Shown: positions 44,126 through 53,827 of the stretch, one piece after another | How positions within the stretch are numbered: the stretch's first letter is position 1 | How the letters are laid out: each line of letters opens with the position of its first letter | NCBI RefSeq assembly: GCF_001653565.1 | Contig: NZ_LYPB01000089.1 | Location: forward strand, 38,851 to 102,850 | From: Paenibacillus oryzisoli | GTDB lineage: Bacteria > Bacillota > Bacilli > Paenibacillales > NBRC-103111 | Reading direction: 5' to 3' | Length of the DNA: 64,000 bases | Position numbers and translations under genes: made by a program | The notes under the pieces: generated by a model | What the model saw: the letters and a program-made list of their open reading frames with translations, nothing else | Told to the model about the DNA's origin: nothing | Databases searched by the model: none

Positions 44126-45301
44126 CTACCCTTCGTAACTCAATAATACCGGCCTTAATTCTCTTAGTGTAAAACGATAACTATTCCGGAATTCACCATC
44201 TGTATGTAACAAACGCATATTTATTATGGCATCCATATAATTAGGATTGAGATCCAATGCACTTTCGAGCAAATGTTTAGCTTGTAAAAAATTAGAGTTC
44301 ATTGCATTTAATACTGCTAAATTATTTAAAGACGCTCCATGTTGAGGCGTTATTTTAAGTATTTGCTCAAATAAACTTTTGCTTGCCTCGAATTGTTCAT
44401 TGTGTAAGAAATATACTGCCTTAAGAAATAAAATTGAACTCTTTTCTTTGACATCCTCGGACACTAGTTGCTCTAATTCTATGACGCCTTCTCTCCACTT
44501 TTGAAATCGATATAACATCGATACATAATCCAGTATGTTTTTCACTTTAGAGTAGGAACGACAGAGAATTGCTGCTCTTATCACATCTAAATTGTATTGA
44601 TCTAAAATCGTCTGCTCAGGTGAACCTGCAACAACAACATTTAATACCCTTGTTGCATTACTATTGTGTCTTCTTACTCTAACTAATGGTTCATCAATAT
44701 ATCCAATATCTCCAAATTGAGATAGTCTAAGCCATAAATCCCAGTCTTCGTTTTTAGAGCTTAATTTTTCGTTAAAATTACCATACTTCAACACGAATTC
44801 CTTGTTTAATAACAGACCTGAAGGCGTAATAATTTGATTACGAACAAGAAGTTCACCAAACGCTTCCCCTTGCTTTAATTCTTTACCCTTTATTATGCCA
44901 TCAAATATATTTCCTTCAATGTCGATTTGTTTATACGAAGTATGAATCATAGCAAGTTTGCTAAGATCATCACTATTCTCTAGATAGGCATTTGCTTTTT
45001 CTACAATATTCGGTTCTAAAACATCGTCAGCATCTAAAAAAAGTATCCAGTTATTTCTTGCCTTCGCTAATCCAAAATTGCGTGCATAAGATACTCCCTT
45101 ATTCTTACCTAAACTGTAGACATGAATATTCTCATGTAGTGAAGATAATTCATTAACAACTTTGGAAGTATCATCTTGACTACAGTCATTGACAACAATT
45201 ATTTCATCAACCGAATATGTCTGCTCAAAAACGCTACTTAATGCCGCCTCTATAAATAGTTCTGCATTGTACGCTGGTATAATCGCGGTTATTTTATACA
45301 T
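44126..45301 (-). CDS. Family 2 glycosyltransferase with TPR-like tail
   Basis: A 391-residue protein. The N-terminal GT2 domain (about 1-230) shows AIIPAYNAELFIEAALSSV and the metal-binding ILFLDADDVLEP near residue 88. The C-terminal part (about 255-370) is helical and resembles tetratricopeptide repeats (HGASLNNLAVLNAMNSNFLQ, ALDLNPNYMDAI). Such fusions occur in flagellin and S-layer glycosylation loci. It is cytosolic and may transfer a sugar directly to protein or onto a growing glycan. GGGGAGAAATA precedes the ATG. The gene is visibly AT-rich. Confidence 0.85.
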   Translation of the reverse strand: MYKITAIIPAYNAELFIEAALSSVFEQTYSVDEIIVVNDCSQDDTSKVVNELSSLHENIHVYSLGKNKGVSYARNFGLAKARNNWILFLDADDVLEPNIVEKANAYLENSDDLSKLAMIHTSYKQIDIEGNIFDGIIKGKELKQGEAFGELLVRNQIITPSGLLLNKEFVLKYGNFNEKLSSKNEDWDLWLRLSQFGDIGYIDEPLVRVRRHNSNATRVLNVVVAGSPEQTILDQYNLDVIRAAILCRSYSKVKNILDYVSMLYRFQKWREGVIELEQLVSEDVKEKSSILFLKAVYFLHNEQFEASKSLFEQILKITPQHGASLNNLAVLNAMNSNFLQAKHLLESALDLNPNYMDAIINMRLLHTDGEFRNSYRFTLRELRPVLLSYEG

Positions 45302-45313
45302 TATTTCTCCCCA

Positions 45314-46405
45314 TTAAGCAATTTTCCCATTATTAAAAAACTCCTTCCACCAAAAAATTGCTATTTTATGACCGTATCGTGCTTTTAATCTAGCTGTAAT
45401 ATCATAACCAATTGCACTCTCAATCGAAACGATAACACAATCTATGTGTTCTAAGTGTTGGTCAATATCTGCTTCCTTAATAATAGGGATATTAAATTTG
45501 TAAAATGGACTACTATTGAAATTATCAATAATAAATCCAGTTACAAATCCTTCTAAACTCAAATCTTGTATGAGATAATCCGCAGTCTCTAATGATCCGA
45601 AAACAGCAACATTTTTGCACGTAAGTTGATGTAGCCGCCGTGTAATTCCCACTTTTTCCACTAAAATCATCTCTAACCATTGTCTATATAGTGCATTATT
45701 TTGAATTTCTACCTCTGCTAGCGGTCTATCTATGTGAAGAGATTCTTTAATAATCTTTTCTTTCTCCAAGAGTCCTACAGCTCTTGTTACATAGTTCGAA
45801 GAAATTCCACCTACACGAAAAGCTGCAACATTTTTATTGATATACTTAATCTTGCCAACTTCATTCTTAAAAAAACAGATAGCCCTCTCAAAATCCCCTG
45901 CTATCTTATATTTTTTATCAAAAAGCCCATAAATTTCAAATAATTGTTTTCTTACAAAGAAAGCCTGATGAGGAGGAACATACCCCTTTGACAAATCATC
46001 TAAACTAAATTCCCTTCCATATGTCCGTGATTCTTGGTCATTTTCATAAATAAGTGAGATGTCTCCATACACTATTGAGTGTTGCTTATCAAAACAAGCC
46101 ATCATTTCTTCAATAATAATTGAGTGTATTAAGTAATCGTCTGAATTTAAAAAATAAATAATATCGCCTGTTGCACATAATATTCCTTTATTAAAGGCAT
46201 CGTAAATTCCATCATCCGGTTCAGATACAACGATAGAAATATGCTCTCTGTGATTATTAATAATATCCATAGTCCTATCTTTTGAATCACCATCAATAAT
46301 AATCAATTCGATCATAGGATAGGTTTGTTCAATGACACTTTTCAAAGCTCTTCCTACATACTTCTCGCTGTTATATGTAGGCATAATTATAGATATTTTC
46401 TCCAT
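45314..46405 (-). CDS. Family 2 glycosyltransferase
   Basis: A 363-residue protein. The GT2 domain spans about 1-215 with SIIMPTYNSEKYVGRALKSV, VVSEPDDGIYDAFNKGI and IYFLNSDDYL. The C-terminal 110 residues resemble a small Rossmann-like domain (KNVAVFGSLETADYLIQDL). Substrate and acceptor are unknown. It is preceded by a decayed fcl gene and followed closely by the GT2-TPR gene. Seven G residues form the ribosome site. Confidence 0.85.
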   Translation of the reverse strand: MEKISIIMPTYNSEKYVGRALKSVIEQTYPMIELIIIDGDSKDRTMDIINNHREHISIVVSEPDDGIYDAFNKGILCATGDIIYFLNSDDYLIHSIIIEEMMACFDKQHSIVYGDISLIYENDQESRTYGREFSLDDLSKGYVPPHQAFFVRKQLFEIYGLFDKKYKIAGDFERAICFFKNEVGKIKYINKNVAAFRVGGISSNYVTRAVGLLEKEKIIKESLHIDRPLAEVEIQNNALYRQWLEMILVEKVGITRRLHQLTCKNVAVFGSLETADYLIQDLSLEGFVTGFIIDNFNSSPFYKFNIPIIKEADIDQHLEHIDCVIVSIESAIGYDITARLKARYGHKIAIFWWKEFFNNGKIA

Positions 46406-46455
46406 AAAAACCCCCCCTTAGTTTAAGTTTGTATAATTATCGCATTACATTGCCT

Positions 46456-46697
46456 TTAAACCACGAGTATTTTTTCAATCCCCTCTTCTAAATCTACCCG
46501 ATGATGGACTCCTAGTTTATTATGGCTTCATCCGCTGCTTTTCTAAGTTTTCCATCTGGATTAGAAGAATCAAATTTATGACCCTCGTAACTAATTATGT
46601 TAAACAGTAGTTTGGTGAGTTCATGAATGGTTATATTTTTCCCTGCTCCAACATTCACAAATTCATCTATTTCTTCACAAAACAAGTTTGCATTAAT
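46456..46697 (-). pseudogene. C-terminal remnant of a GDP-L-fucose synthase (fcl/wcaG)
   Basis: From 46697 down, one frame reads EFVNVGAGKNITIHELTKLL and then SSNPDGKLRKAADEA, matching the C-terminal part of GDP-fucose synthase (INVGTGKD..IKEL, DSSKPDGT.RK). A frameshift near 46515 moves into another frame that continues KLGVHHRVDLEEGIEKIL and stops. The upstream two thirds of the gene is missing. No intact gene occupies 46430-46700. Confidence 0.7.
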
Positions 46698-46706
46698 TTT
46701 TTATTT

Positions 46707-47879
46707 TCAATTATTAAAATTAACGACTGCAGAAGTAAGAATTGAATAAAGTGTTTCTGCATAACGCTCAACATTTTTATACGCATCGTCCTTAGCTTCA
46801 CGTTCTCTTTTTCTCTGCTGTTCAGGATCTACTTTCTGATCTATCAATAAACGAATTTGTGAGGCAAGATGGTCAGGGTCATTTTGTTTAAAATAATACC
46901 CATATCTGGGTGCTTGTTCGATATGGACATCAATGTCAGACATAAGAATCATCTTGCCTAAAACTCTACAATCTTCAACAATCGTGCTCCACCCTTCAAA
47001 ATGAGAAGGTTGTACAACAAACAGACTATTTCTTATTAACTGAATTTGTTCTTCTCTAGGAATGAATCCTAGAATTTTTATGTTTTGAGTAAGATTATTT
47101 TGCTCAATATAACTCATTAAATTACCGAAATACTTATCATTTCTGTTATCAATAGTTCCGCCTGTACAAACAACTTTTATTTCAATTCCCATATCCTTCA
47201 AAACTTTAATTGATTGAAATAATAATTTGTGGTTTTTATGTATCCAAAACTGATTGCTACATATAATATACTCGGAATCTATCCCATATTTATCTAATAT
47301 TTCATTTGAATAGCTATTGTACCACTTCTCATTGGGAAGAAGATAAAATCTTAACACATCAGTCATTGCTTTTGACTCAGGATAAAATTTCAAGAAATCA
47401 TTTTTTGCACTCTCACTACTAAATATGACGATTTTTGCCTGATCTGCAATTTCTTTAAACTTATTATCTCTATGCACTATTTCTTCTTGTGAGAAAAAAT
47501 TAGATAAATATTTATGTTGAAAGTCTGGTATCCATGAAACAGAACAACGGTTCGGTAATGCAATACTGCTAGCTGGGAAATACACGTCTGTCATTTTTGC
47601 GAGTTCATCATATGAATCGCAAAAAATTACTGAATCCCCTATAGTAAGCTCTACTTCATCCGAATGGCCACCAATAAAAATAACCCCTGCAAAATAGTTT
47701 AAAAATGACTTATGCATCGCATAATCCCTTAATTGATGTTGTCGCACTATTAAAAAAAGATCCAATTTCTTATTTTCTTGTAATAACGAACTAGACTTCG
47801 CTAAATACTCTAAATAAGTAACGCCCCCCCCCCAGTGTTCTCCACCAATAATCGGAACTGCAACTTTTAAATTCCCCAT
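46707..47879 (-). CDS. Family 4-type glycosyltransferase with ten-G tract
   Basis: A 390-residue GT-B glycosyltransferase. The N-terminal GGEHWGGGVTYLEYL loop, YIICSNQFWIHKNHKLLFQS near residue 210 and PSHFEGWSTIVEDCRVLGK near 305 are typical of glycosyltransferase group 1. The ATG at 47879 follows GGTGG by nine bases and overlaps the end of the epimerase gene. Codons 16-19 contain ten consecutive G (47824-47833), a possible slippage site. As read, the frame is intact. Confidence 0.87.
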   Translation of the reverse strand: MGNLKVAVPIIGGEHWGGGVTYLEYLAKSSSLLQENKKLDLFLIVRQHQLRDYAMHKSFLNYFAGVIFIGGHSDEVELTIGDSVIFCDSYDELAKMTDVYFPASSIALPNRCSVSWIPDFQHKYLSNFFSQEEIVHRDNKFKEIADQAKIVIFSSESAKNDFLKFYPESKAMTDVLRFYLLPNEKWYNSYSNEILDKYGIDSEYIICSNQFWIHKNHKLLFQSIKVLKDMGIEIKVVCTGGTIDNRNDKYFGNLMSYIEQNNLTQNIKILGFIPREEQIQLIRNSLFVVQPSHFEGWSTIVEDCRVLGKMILMSDIDVHIEQAPRYGYYFKQNDPDHLASQIRLLIDQKVDPEQQRKREREAKDDAYKNVERYAETLYSILTSAVVNFNN

Positions 47880-48808
47880 TCGCCATGACCACCTTTTTCC
47901 ATAAACCATTTACAATAAGAAGCCACTCCTTCATCTAAGCTAACTTCTGGAGAAAAACCTTTACTTATTAAACGAGTATCAACTTCCCAAAAATCAGGAT
48001 CACCTAGACGTGAATTACCTTTAAAGATAATTTCCTTATCGCTTTTAAATTCTTTTTTTATCACGGAAGCTAGTTTAGCAATTTCCGTATGAATTCCTGA
48101 AGCTAAATTAAAAATTCCAATTTCTTTATTAGATACAAATAATTCTATGCATTTAACTAAATCATTTATATGAATAAAATCCCTTGTTTCTTTACCTGTT
48201 CCAAAAAGCTCCACATAATCATTTTCATCATTCGTAAACTTGTTACATAGATCAAACAAAATTTGTTTTTTCAATCCATTACCATATACAGAGAAAATCC
48301 TGAAAATTAAAGATTGAATCCCGTAAATCGTAGTATATTCTTCGACTATTTTCTCACAGATCATTTTATTATATCCATAGGGAGAGATCGGACGAATAGG
48401 ACTTGATTCTATAATCGGAAGACTAGCAGGGTTTCCATAAACAGCCGCACTTGACAAGTACACAAAAACCGTACTGTTAGAAATTTGGCGAATAGCCTCA
48501 AGAATACTGAAACAAGATTCAACTGTATCATAGTAATCTTTACTAGGTGATTGAAAACTTTCTTTAACTGAAGCTCCTCCTGCACAATGAATACATACAT
48601 CTGGTTTGTATTCATTGAAAACATGAACTAGCTGATCATTCAACTTTATATCAAGGTTAATTACTTTTAGAATTGCATGTTGATTTAATAGCAGTTCATT
48701 CGCTTGACTTATTCTTCCTAGGGCAATGACTTCATGACCAAGTTGACTAAAATATGCGCACAAATGCTGTCCAATAAACCCTCCAGCACCTGTTATTAAG
48801 AATTTCAA
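47867..48808 (-). CDS. NAD-dependent sugar epimerase/dehydratase
   Basis: A 313-residue extended SDR. GAGGFIGQHLCAYF at the N terminus binds NAD, with SPYGYNKMICE near residue 148 as the catalytic Tyr-x3-Lys. It resembles UDP-glucose 4-epimerase or dTDP-sugar reductase families without a decisive match. It overlaps the downstream glycosyltransferase by 13 bases. AT-rich. Confidence 0.83.
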   Translation of the reverse strand: MKFLITGAGGFIGQHLCAYFSQLGHEVIALGRISQANELLLNQHAILKVINLDIKLNDQLVHVFNEYKPDVCIHCAGGASVKESFQSPSKDYYDTVESCFSILEAIRQISNSTVFVYLSSAAVYGNPASLPIIESSPIRPISPYGYNKMICEKIVEEYTTIYGIQSLIFRIFSVYGNGLKKQILFDLCNKFTNDENDYVELFGTGKETRDFIHINDLVKCIELFVSNKEIGIFNLASGIHTEIAKLASVIKKEFKSDKEIIFKGNSRLGDPDFWEVDTRLISKGFSPEVSLDEGVASYCKWFMEKGGHGEWGI

Positions 48809-48811
48809 AGC

Positions 48812-49564
48812 TTATTCCCCTTTCTTAATAGCAAAAGCGATACCGTAGCCCGATTCAACAAATTCAATGCTAGACAATTCCGGAAATTCATTAAGCACTT
48901 TTTTCCATACATCATATAGGTACAGGTGAGCAGGATGTGAAATATCATCAAATACAATCACACCACCAACATTTAATCTTGGTATAACGTTTAATAAGTC
49001 TTTTAAAGCACCTTCTTCAGAATGATCACCATCAACTGTGATGAGGTCAAAATTTAACTCTGGGTTTTCTTTAAAAAACTGCGGGATTGTTTCATGACTG
49101 TTCCCATTAACAAAACTCACCTGCCCTCGGTGTCCATTTATTTTCAATTCATTTAATACAAAATCGGGTCCTGGATTATCCATACCAGCATAATTTGATA
49201 ACCACATATCAAATGCATATACATTTACATCTGGATTGCCTCTTACTACAGTACATAAAGATCTCCCGCGGCGAACACCAATTTCGAGATAATTTGTTGG
49301 TTTTACTAATTTAGAAGCTGCGAATAGAACATTAATAATGTCCATATACGACCAATACTTTCCAAATCTTTTCAAACCTTCTCTATAAAAAGCATCAACA
49401 TATTCAACATATTTATCATTTACAAATAGATTATGGAAAGTTAATAGTTCTTCCATTAACTCTTGAGATACTGCGAAATTTGCAAGCGTTGTCGCATTTA
49501 ACAAAACAGGTCCGAAGTAGTTCTCTTTATAATAAAATAATGAATTATTCATCTTTTTAAACAT
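48812..49564 (-). CDS. Class I SAM-dependent methyltransferase
   Basis: A 250-residue protein. The SAM motif YLEIGVRRGRSLCTVV is near residue 95 and FDLITVDGDHSEEGALKDL near 175, as in the Methyltransf_24/CmcI-type O-methyltransferases. In this context it probably O-methylates a glycan sugar. An ATG four codons further on (49552) is an alternative start; the AAGGGG site abuts the first ATG. Confidence 0.8.
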   Translation of the reverse strand: MFKKMNNSLFYYKENYFGPVLLNATTLANFAVSQELMEELLTFHNLFVNDKYVEYVDAFYREGLKRFGKYWSYMDIINVLFAASKLVKPTNYLEIGVRRGRSLCTVVRGNPDVNVYAFDMWLSNYAGMDNPGPDFVLNELKINGHRGQVSFVNGNSHETIPQFFKENPELNFDLITVDGDHSEEGALKDLLNVIPRLNVGGVIVFDDISHPAHLYLYDVWKKVLNEFPELSSIEFVESGYGIAFAIKKGE

Positions 49565-49574
49565 CCCCTTATGA

Positions 49575-50237
49575 CTATAAATGCATTCCGTTCCCTGCCA
49601 AAATAGGATCCAACCTTTTTATCTTGCTTCTCTCTACTAAAGTACCCCTATACTCTTCTCTATCTGGTAAACCCACTTCATTTCGATCAGCAAAAACCTT
49701 AAACATTTCCGCTTCGTTTCTTACTCTCTCCCATTTCTGACTCTTCGGGTTGTATAGTTTAACAACTTGAAACGGATTTCCTGCTACGAGTGAAAATGGT
49801 GGAATATCCTTATTCACAACTGTGTTTGCTGCTACTATACTGCCTCTTCCAATATTAACGTTACCTGTTATCACTACATTAATTCCTATCCAGCAATTTT
49901 CTTCAATAATCACACTACGATTTAACGTTGCCCCTTGTTCAATGATAGGTCTATATATGTCGTCAAACAAGTGATCTGCATCTGATATGTAAACTCTAGG
50001 AGCGAGTAAGCAATAATCACCAATTTCTAAATATCCTCCAGTTGATATCATTGACTGACGACCTACAAGCACACACTTTCCAATCTTCATACGTGTCTTA
50101 TCATCTCTAACACAAATATTTAGCCAAGTATTATCTCCAATACAACTACCTCTATCAATTTCAATATTTTCCACACCTAACACCTGCACCATATTTCCGA
50201 ATGAAACGTCTGGAAATCTTTCGAAATTATCAGTCAA
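49575..50237 (-). CDS. Hexapeptide-repeat acyltransferase
   Basis: A 220-residue left-handed beta-helix protein with isoleucine-rich hexapeptide repeats between about residues 25 and 150 (IEIDRGSCIGDNTW, NCWIGINVVITGNVNIGRGS, IVAANTVVNKDIPPFSLVAG). It probably O- or N-acetylates a surface sugar. The TTG start at 50237 follows GGAGAG and overlaps the stop of the upstream gene by four bases. Confidence 0.85.
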   Translation of the reverse strand: MTDNFERFPDVSFGNMVQVLGVENIEIDRGSCIGDNTWLNICVRDDKTRMKIGKCVLVGRQSMISTGGYLEIGDYCLLAPRVYISDADHLFDDIYRPIIEQGATLNRSVIIEENCWIGINVVITGNVNIGRGSIVAANTVVNKDIPPFSLVAGNPFQVVKLYNPKSQKWERVRNEAEMFKVFADRNEVGLPDREEYRGTLVERSKIKRLDPILAGNGMHL

Positions 50238-51712
50238 TTTTGACTCTCCTTTCTAATTTTTTTTAGAGCGTTCAATAAAGTCAACGATTTTTCGCCAAGG
50301 AATGATTCGATTAGAATAGATATTTCCTCATTAAACAATAGTTCATCGAAATCTTTTTTGACCCACACTAAAAAATCATCAGGTTGTGGCGTAAAATTAG
50401 TCCTTAGAAAACCACAAACTTGTGAGAAATAATAATAGAGCAATGCTTCACTTTCTTCTTTATTATCGGCATCTTTTTGTAAAGCTTGCATTATTAAATT
50501 AAAATACTCATCTTTCGTATTTGCTTTTTCGACAAAGTTAGCTTCTGAATAGTAACAATCACTTTCAATAATCACTTTCTTCAGTAAAATACTTGCTTCA
50601 ATACCTACTGTTGATGTATGAGGCAATACTATCTTTGTACTCCCTAATAATTCATATGTGTTTATGCACTTATCATAAGAGTATATAACAACTCTATTAT
50701 TCTCGCAGTATTTTGAACTCAAGCTTTCTATCACATTGTATTTTTCTTTAAACATGCTTTCAGCAGGGTGCTGCCTCACTGCAACAGTTGCATTAGTTTG
50801 CTTTAGTATAAATTCAAGAGTTTCTTCTATCCAAGAATGTGAATCTTTAAAAAACCTATGCTTCCCTAATGCTGCTGCATCCCACACAATATTAAGAGGA
50901 AACAACACATCAAATTTAACGTTCATTTGAGCTAAATCAAAATCGATTGATTGATAATTCACTAGGCCTTTTCCTGCCTGCCTTAGTTTTAATTCTTTTT
51001 TTGCACACTCTTTTATCTCAAGGATCTCTTCATCGCTAAATAAAAATTCTATATTATTAACTACTTCCTTTGTATCCATTTGATATGCAGCTACATCTTC
51101 AAATCCTGAAATTACCGTATTAGGACCAGAATCAAAAGTTGTTACTCGAATTCCACACTTTTTACCGTAAAAACGATACAAACCACTCATACTATATATG
51201 CCACCTGGTACAACTATGCGATCTAACAAACTATTCTTGAAAAATGATTTTATATAAATAGCATTCTTAATTAATTTCCCTCTACAATACTCTTCTAACT
51301 CTTTTCCTTCGTTTCCATAATCATCTGTTCTCAATTTCCAAACTGTATTTAGATGTGATAATCGATTAATTTCTTCTAGTTCGTTTTTCTCTAACAAAAT
51401 GTTACTCGTTGTGCATTCATTCAACTTAATTACTTTTATGTAATGTGATACCTCATCTAGAATCTCTTCTATTATTGGAATCTGCTCATCATCATTCTTT
51501 TCAAAGCCTAAATTGTCAAATATAATGACTGGTTCAGCCCCCCTCCTCTTACTCATTACAGCTAGTACAACAGAGTACCATGGAACTGCTGTGAAAACCC
51601 AAGGTGTTACAACAAACCCAACCTTATATTTTAGCTTTTGAGAAATATCATTTGAGAATGAACTTTTATTTAAAAACCCTTTAAACAACAGCGCCTGTTG
51701 GTTAAATAACAC
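50234..51712 (-). CDS. Unrecognised surface-carbohydrate locus protein
   Basis: A 492-residue cytosolic-looking protein. An N-terminal alpha/beta region (VGFVVTPWVFTAVPWYSVVL) and a later segment with ATVAVRQHPAESMF near residue 310 and LGSTKIVLPHTSTVGIEASI near 370 give it the look of a capsule or teichoic-acid type GT-B transferase, where the RxHP and HxSTVGxEA motifs are typical. I do not recognise a specific family. It heads an AT-rich unit with the acyltransferase, methyltransferase and epimerase genes. Confidence 0.7.
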   Translation of the reverse strand: MLFNQQALLFKGFLNKSSFSNDISQKLKYKVGFVVTPWVFTAVPWYSVVLAVMSKRRGAEPVIIFDNLGFEKNDDEQIPIIEEILDEVSHYIKVIKLNECTTSNILLEKNELEEINRLSHLNTVWKLRTDDYGNEGKELEEYCRGKLIKNAIYIKSFFKNSLLDRIVVPGGIYSMSGLYRFYGKKCGIRVTTFDSGPNTVISGFEDVAAYQMDTKEVVNNIEFLFSDEEILEIKECAKKELKLRQAGKGLVNYQSIDFDLAQMNVKFDVLFPLNIVWDAAALGKHRFFKDSHSWIEETLEFILKQTNATVAVRQHPAESMFKEKYNVIESLSSKYCENNRVVIYSYDKCINTYELLGSTKIVLPHTSTVGIEASILLKKVIIESDCYYSEANFVEKANTKDEYFNLIMQALQKDADNKEESEALLYYYFSQVCGFLRTNFTPQPDDFLVWVKKDFDELLFNEEISILIESFLGEKSLTLLNALKKIRKESQN

Positions 51713-52123
51713 TCAGCCCACCTGCTTAAGTATATTTTTTCTTACAAATATCTACTGACAAACCATTATTCCAATTTAATTGATCATGAATGCTTCAAGC
51801 AATAAGAGTATTCGAATACCTAAAGGAAGCTAGTGTAAGTTTGAGATCGTCAAATAAATGAACCTACGTCTACGTTTACTCACGAACGACTTATGCAAGT
51901 GCGAAGGAAGATAAGGTAAAACCACTTTCCATCATCTAACCAACGCCAAATTATCCGTCAAAGTAATCCCCTATCCGCCAGAAAGTCGATTCCATCTACA
52001 TTGGAATTGTTACATAAATAGTAACAGACACAAATGCAAGATCAGATAACAGCTATTTACAGTCGTGACTACCAAGTTTTCTTAACGTACCCCTTCCCCT
52101 CTAGAATACTCCTAAACTCCTAG
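51713..52123. other. 411-base AT-rich gap without a recognised gene
   Basis: No open frame of useful length, terminator or promoter was recognised. On the plus strand around 51850-51930 a broken frame gives Tyr/Val/Arg-rich peptides faintly like transposase debris, too weak to call. Confidence 0.4.
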
Positions 52124-52759
52124 TTAAAGTTCCTTCGCCGGAATACCACGTACGACACTGAATTCTCTAACTTCCTTCGTAACCACAGCGCCTGCTGCGA
52201 CTAAACTATTTCTTCCAATATGTATACCCTGAATAATTGTGGCTCCCGTACCGATATGAACGCCATCATCAACTGTAATCCCACCAGACAATGTTGCCCC
52301 TGGCGCAACGTGTACGTGATTACCAATCTTACAATCGTGGTCAACAGAAGCCTTTGTACTCACGATTGAATTCACCCCAATTACACTATCTGTTTGAATG
52401 ATCGCTCCGGCCATTATTTGCGCTCCTTCTAGCAGCCGCGCGTTCTGACTGATAATGGCTGATGGATGAACTACAGTTGCGAATGTATATCCTTTACTTT
52501 TGAACATTTTGAAAATCTCTTCTCTTTTTGCTGTGGATTTAACCGATCCCAATCCATTTACAAGCAAAACTTTATCAGGCTGATGTTCAAATATATCAGC
52601 ATCGCTACTTAAAACGTGGATACCATTGTCAACATTCTGAATAAAAGTCATATCCGGCGAGCAAATACCAGTAATTTCGATATTCTGGATTTGTAAAATA
52701 TCGATTAATACTTTTGCATGGCCGCCACTGCCAAGTATAATGACTGGTGTTTTTGTCAA
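52124..52759 (-). CDS. NeuD/PglD-type sugar O/N-acetyltransferase (LegH candidate)
   Basis: A 211-residue protein with an N-terminal Rossmann-like domain (VIILGSGGHAKVLIDIL) and a C-terminal left-handed beta-helix (about 95-205: AQIMAGAIIQTDSVIGVNSI, TVDDGVHIGTGATII). This is the NeuD/PglD layout. It is the last gene of the legionaminic block and is the best candidate for the acetyltransferase step of that pathway; acetylation of a finished nonulosonic acid is the alternative. Confidence 0.85.
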   Translation of the reverse strand: MTKTPVIILGSGGHAKVLIDILQIQNIEITGICSPDMTFIQNVDNGIHVLSSDADIFEHQPDKVLLVNGLGSVKSTAKREEIFKMFKSKGYTFATVVHPSAIISQNARLLEGAQIMAGAIIQTDSVIGVNSIVSTKASVDHDCKIGNHVHVAPGATLSGGITVDDGVHIGTGATIIQGIHIGRNSLVAAGAVVTKEVREFSVVRGIPAKEL

Positions 52760-53826
52760 ATCAAATCATCCTCATCATAATCTTTTTGGGCAGTCTCCCC
52801 AATATAGTCCCAATAATAAATTGGTGAGACACCATTTCCAGGACGCTTTACGCCAATATTTTCTTCTGTGAAATATTCACCCTTTTGAATTGGCTTAATT
52901 GCGACTAAACTTTTACGTACGACTAATTTATTTTTTATTTCGGATTGCGTGGCACTTTTTATCTTTATTCCAAGTGATTCTTCAACTTGACGAATTGAGT
53001 GAATCATTGCTTTTAATTCTTGGGGCTCTAATGAGGCTCTATGATCTGGACCAGGCATTGTTCGATCTAAAGTGAAATGTTTCTCAATCAAATAAGCCCC
53101 TCTTGCAACTGCTGCGATTGGTATTGCAATTCCTTCCGTATGATCTGACAACCCGACAGGCAATTGAAATGCCAACTTTAGTGTATCCATTGCTCGCAAA
53201 TTCACTTCAACAAATGGGGTTGGATATTCCGTTGTACAATGTAATATTGAAACATATTCCTTGAGGAGTCTATGACCTTCAACAGATGCATATGATCTTT
53301 GAATACTCTCTTCGGAAGGATTTCCTTTTTCATGAAGTAATCCGAATGCTAGAATTGAAAGTGCATGCTCAATCTCACCGAGGGAACTCATTCCAGTCGA
53401 TAATATAATTTTCTTTTTAAATCTTGCTATTTTCAATAAAAAAGGCGCATTTGTTATTTCACCTGATGGAATTTTAATAATTGGTAATTTCAAATCTTCT
53501 GCTAAGAAGTACAAGCTATCTTCGTCAAAGGGTGTTGATAAAAACATAATGCCATTCTTTTTACAATGATCTATTAGTAAGTGGTGATCCTCAATTGATA
53601 ACTCTAACTTTTTTAACATATTGAGTTGATTTTCAGTGGCATCTGTTGTTGATTTCTGATAACCAGCTTTTTCTGCTAATTTACTGACTAGCTTTTCCGA
53701 TCTAAATGTTTGGAATTTTACAACATCGGCACCACAATCTGCGGCTACTTCAATCAGCCTTTTAGCCAGCTCGATATCACCGTTATGGTTCACACCTGCT
53801 TCGGCAACGATAAAAGTCCTTTCCAT
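52756..53826 (-). CDS. legI: Nonulosonic acid synthase, probable legionaminic acid synthase
   Basis: A 356-residue NeuB-family enzyme. FIVAEAGVNHNGDIELAKRL, VVKFQTFRSEKLVS and GLSDHTEGIAIPIAAVARG mark the barrel, and a SAF domain closes the protein at about 300-350. VKFQTF rather than LKLQTY, and the legG, legC and legB neighbours, point to legionaminic (or sialic) rather than pseudaminic acid. The stop overlaps the acetyltransferase start by four bases. Confidence 0.88.
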   Translation of the reverse strand: MERTFIVAEAGVNHNGDIELAKRLIEVAADCGADVVKFQTFRSEKLVSKLAEKAGYQKSTTDATENQLNMLKKLELSIEDHHLLIDHCKKNGIMFLSTPFDEDSLYFLAEDLKLPIIKIPSGEITNAPFLLKIARFKKKIILSTGMSSLGEIEHALSILAFGLLHEKGNPSEESIQRSYASVEGHRLLKEYVSILHCTTEYPTPFVEVNLRAMDTLKLAFQLPVGLSDHTEGIAIPIAAVARGAYLIEKHFTLDRTMPGPDHRASLEPQELKAMIHSIRQVEESLGIKIKSATQSEIKNKLVVRKSLVAIKPIQKGEYFTEENIGVKRPGNGVSPIYYWDYIGETAQKDYDEDDLI

Positions 53827-53827
53827 C

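Noticed and set aside
51840..51930. Transposase remnant
   Set aside because: A plus-strand frame gives a Tyr/Val-rich peptide slightly like transposase N termini, but it is interrupted and too short to support.
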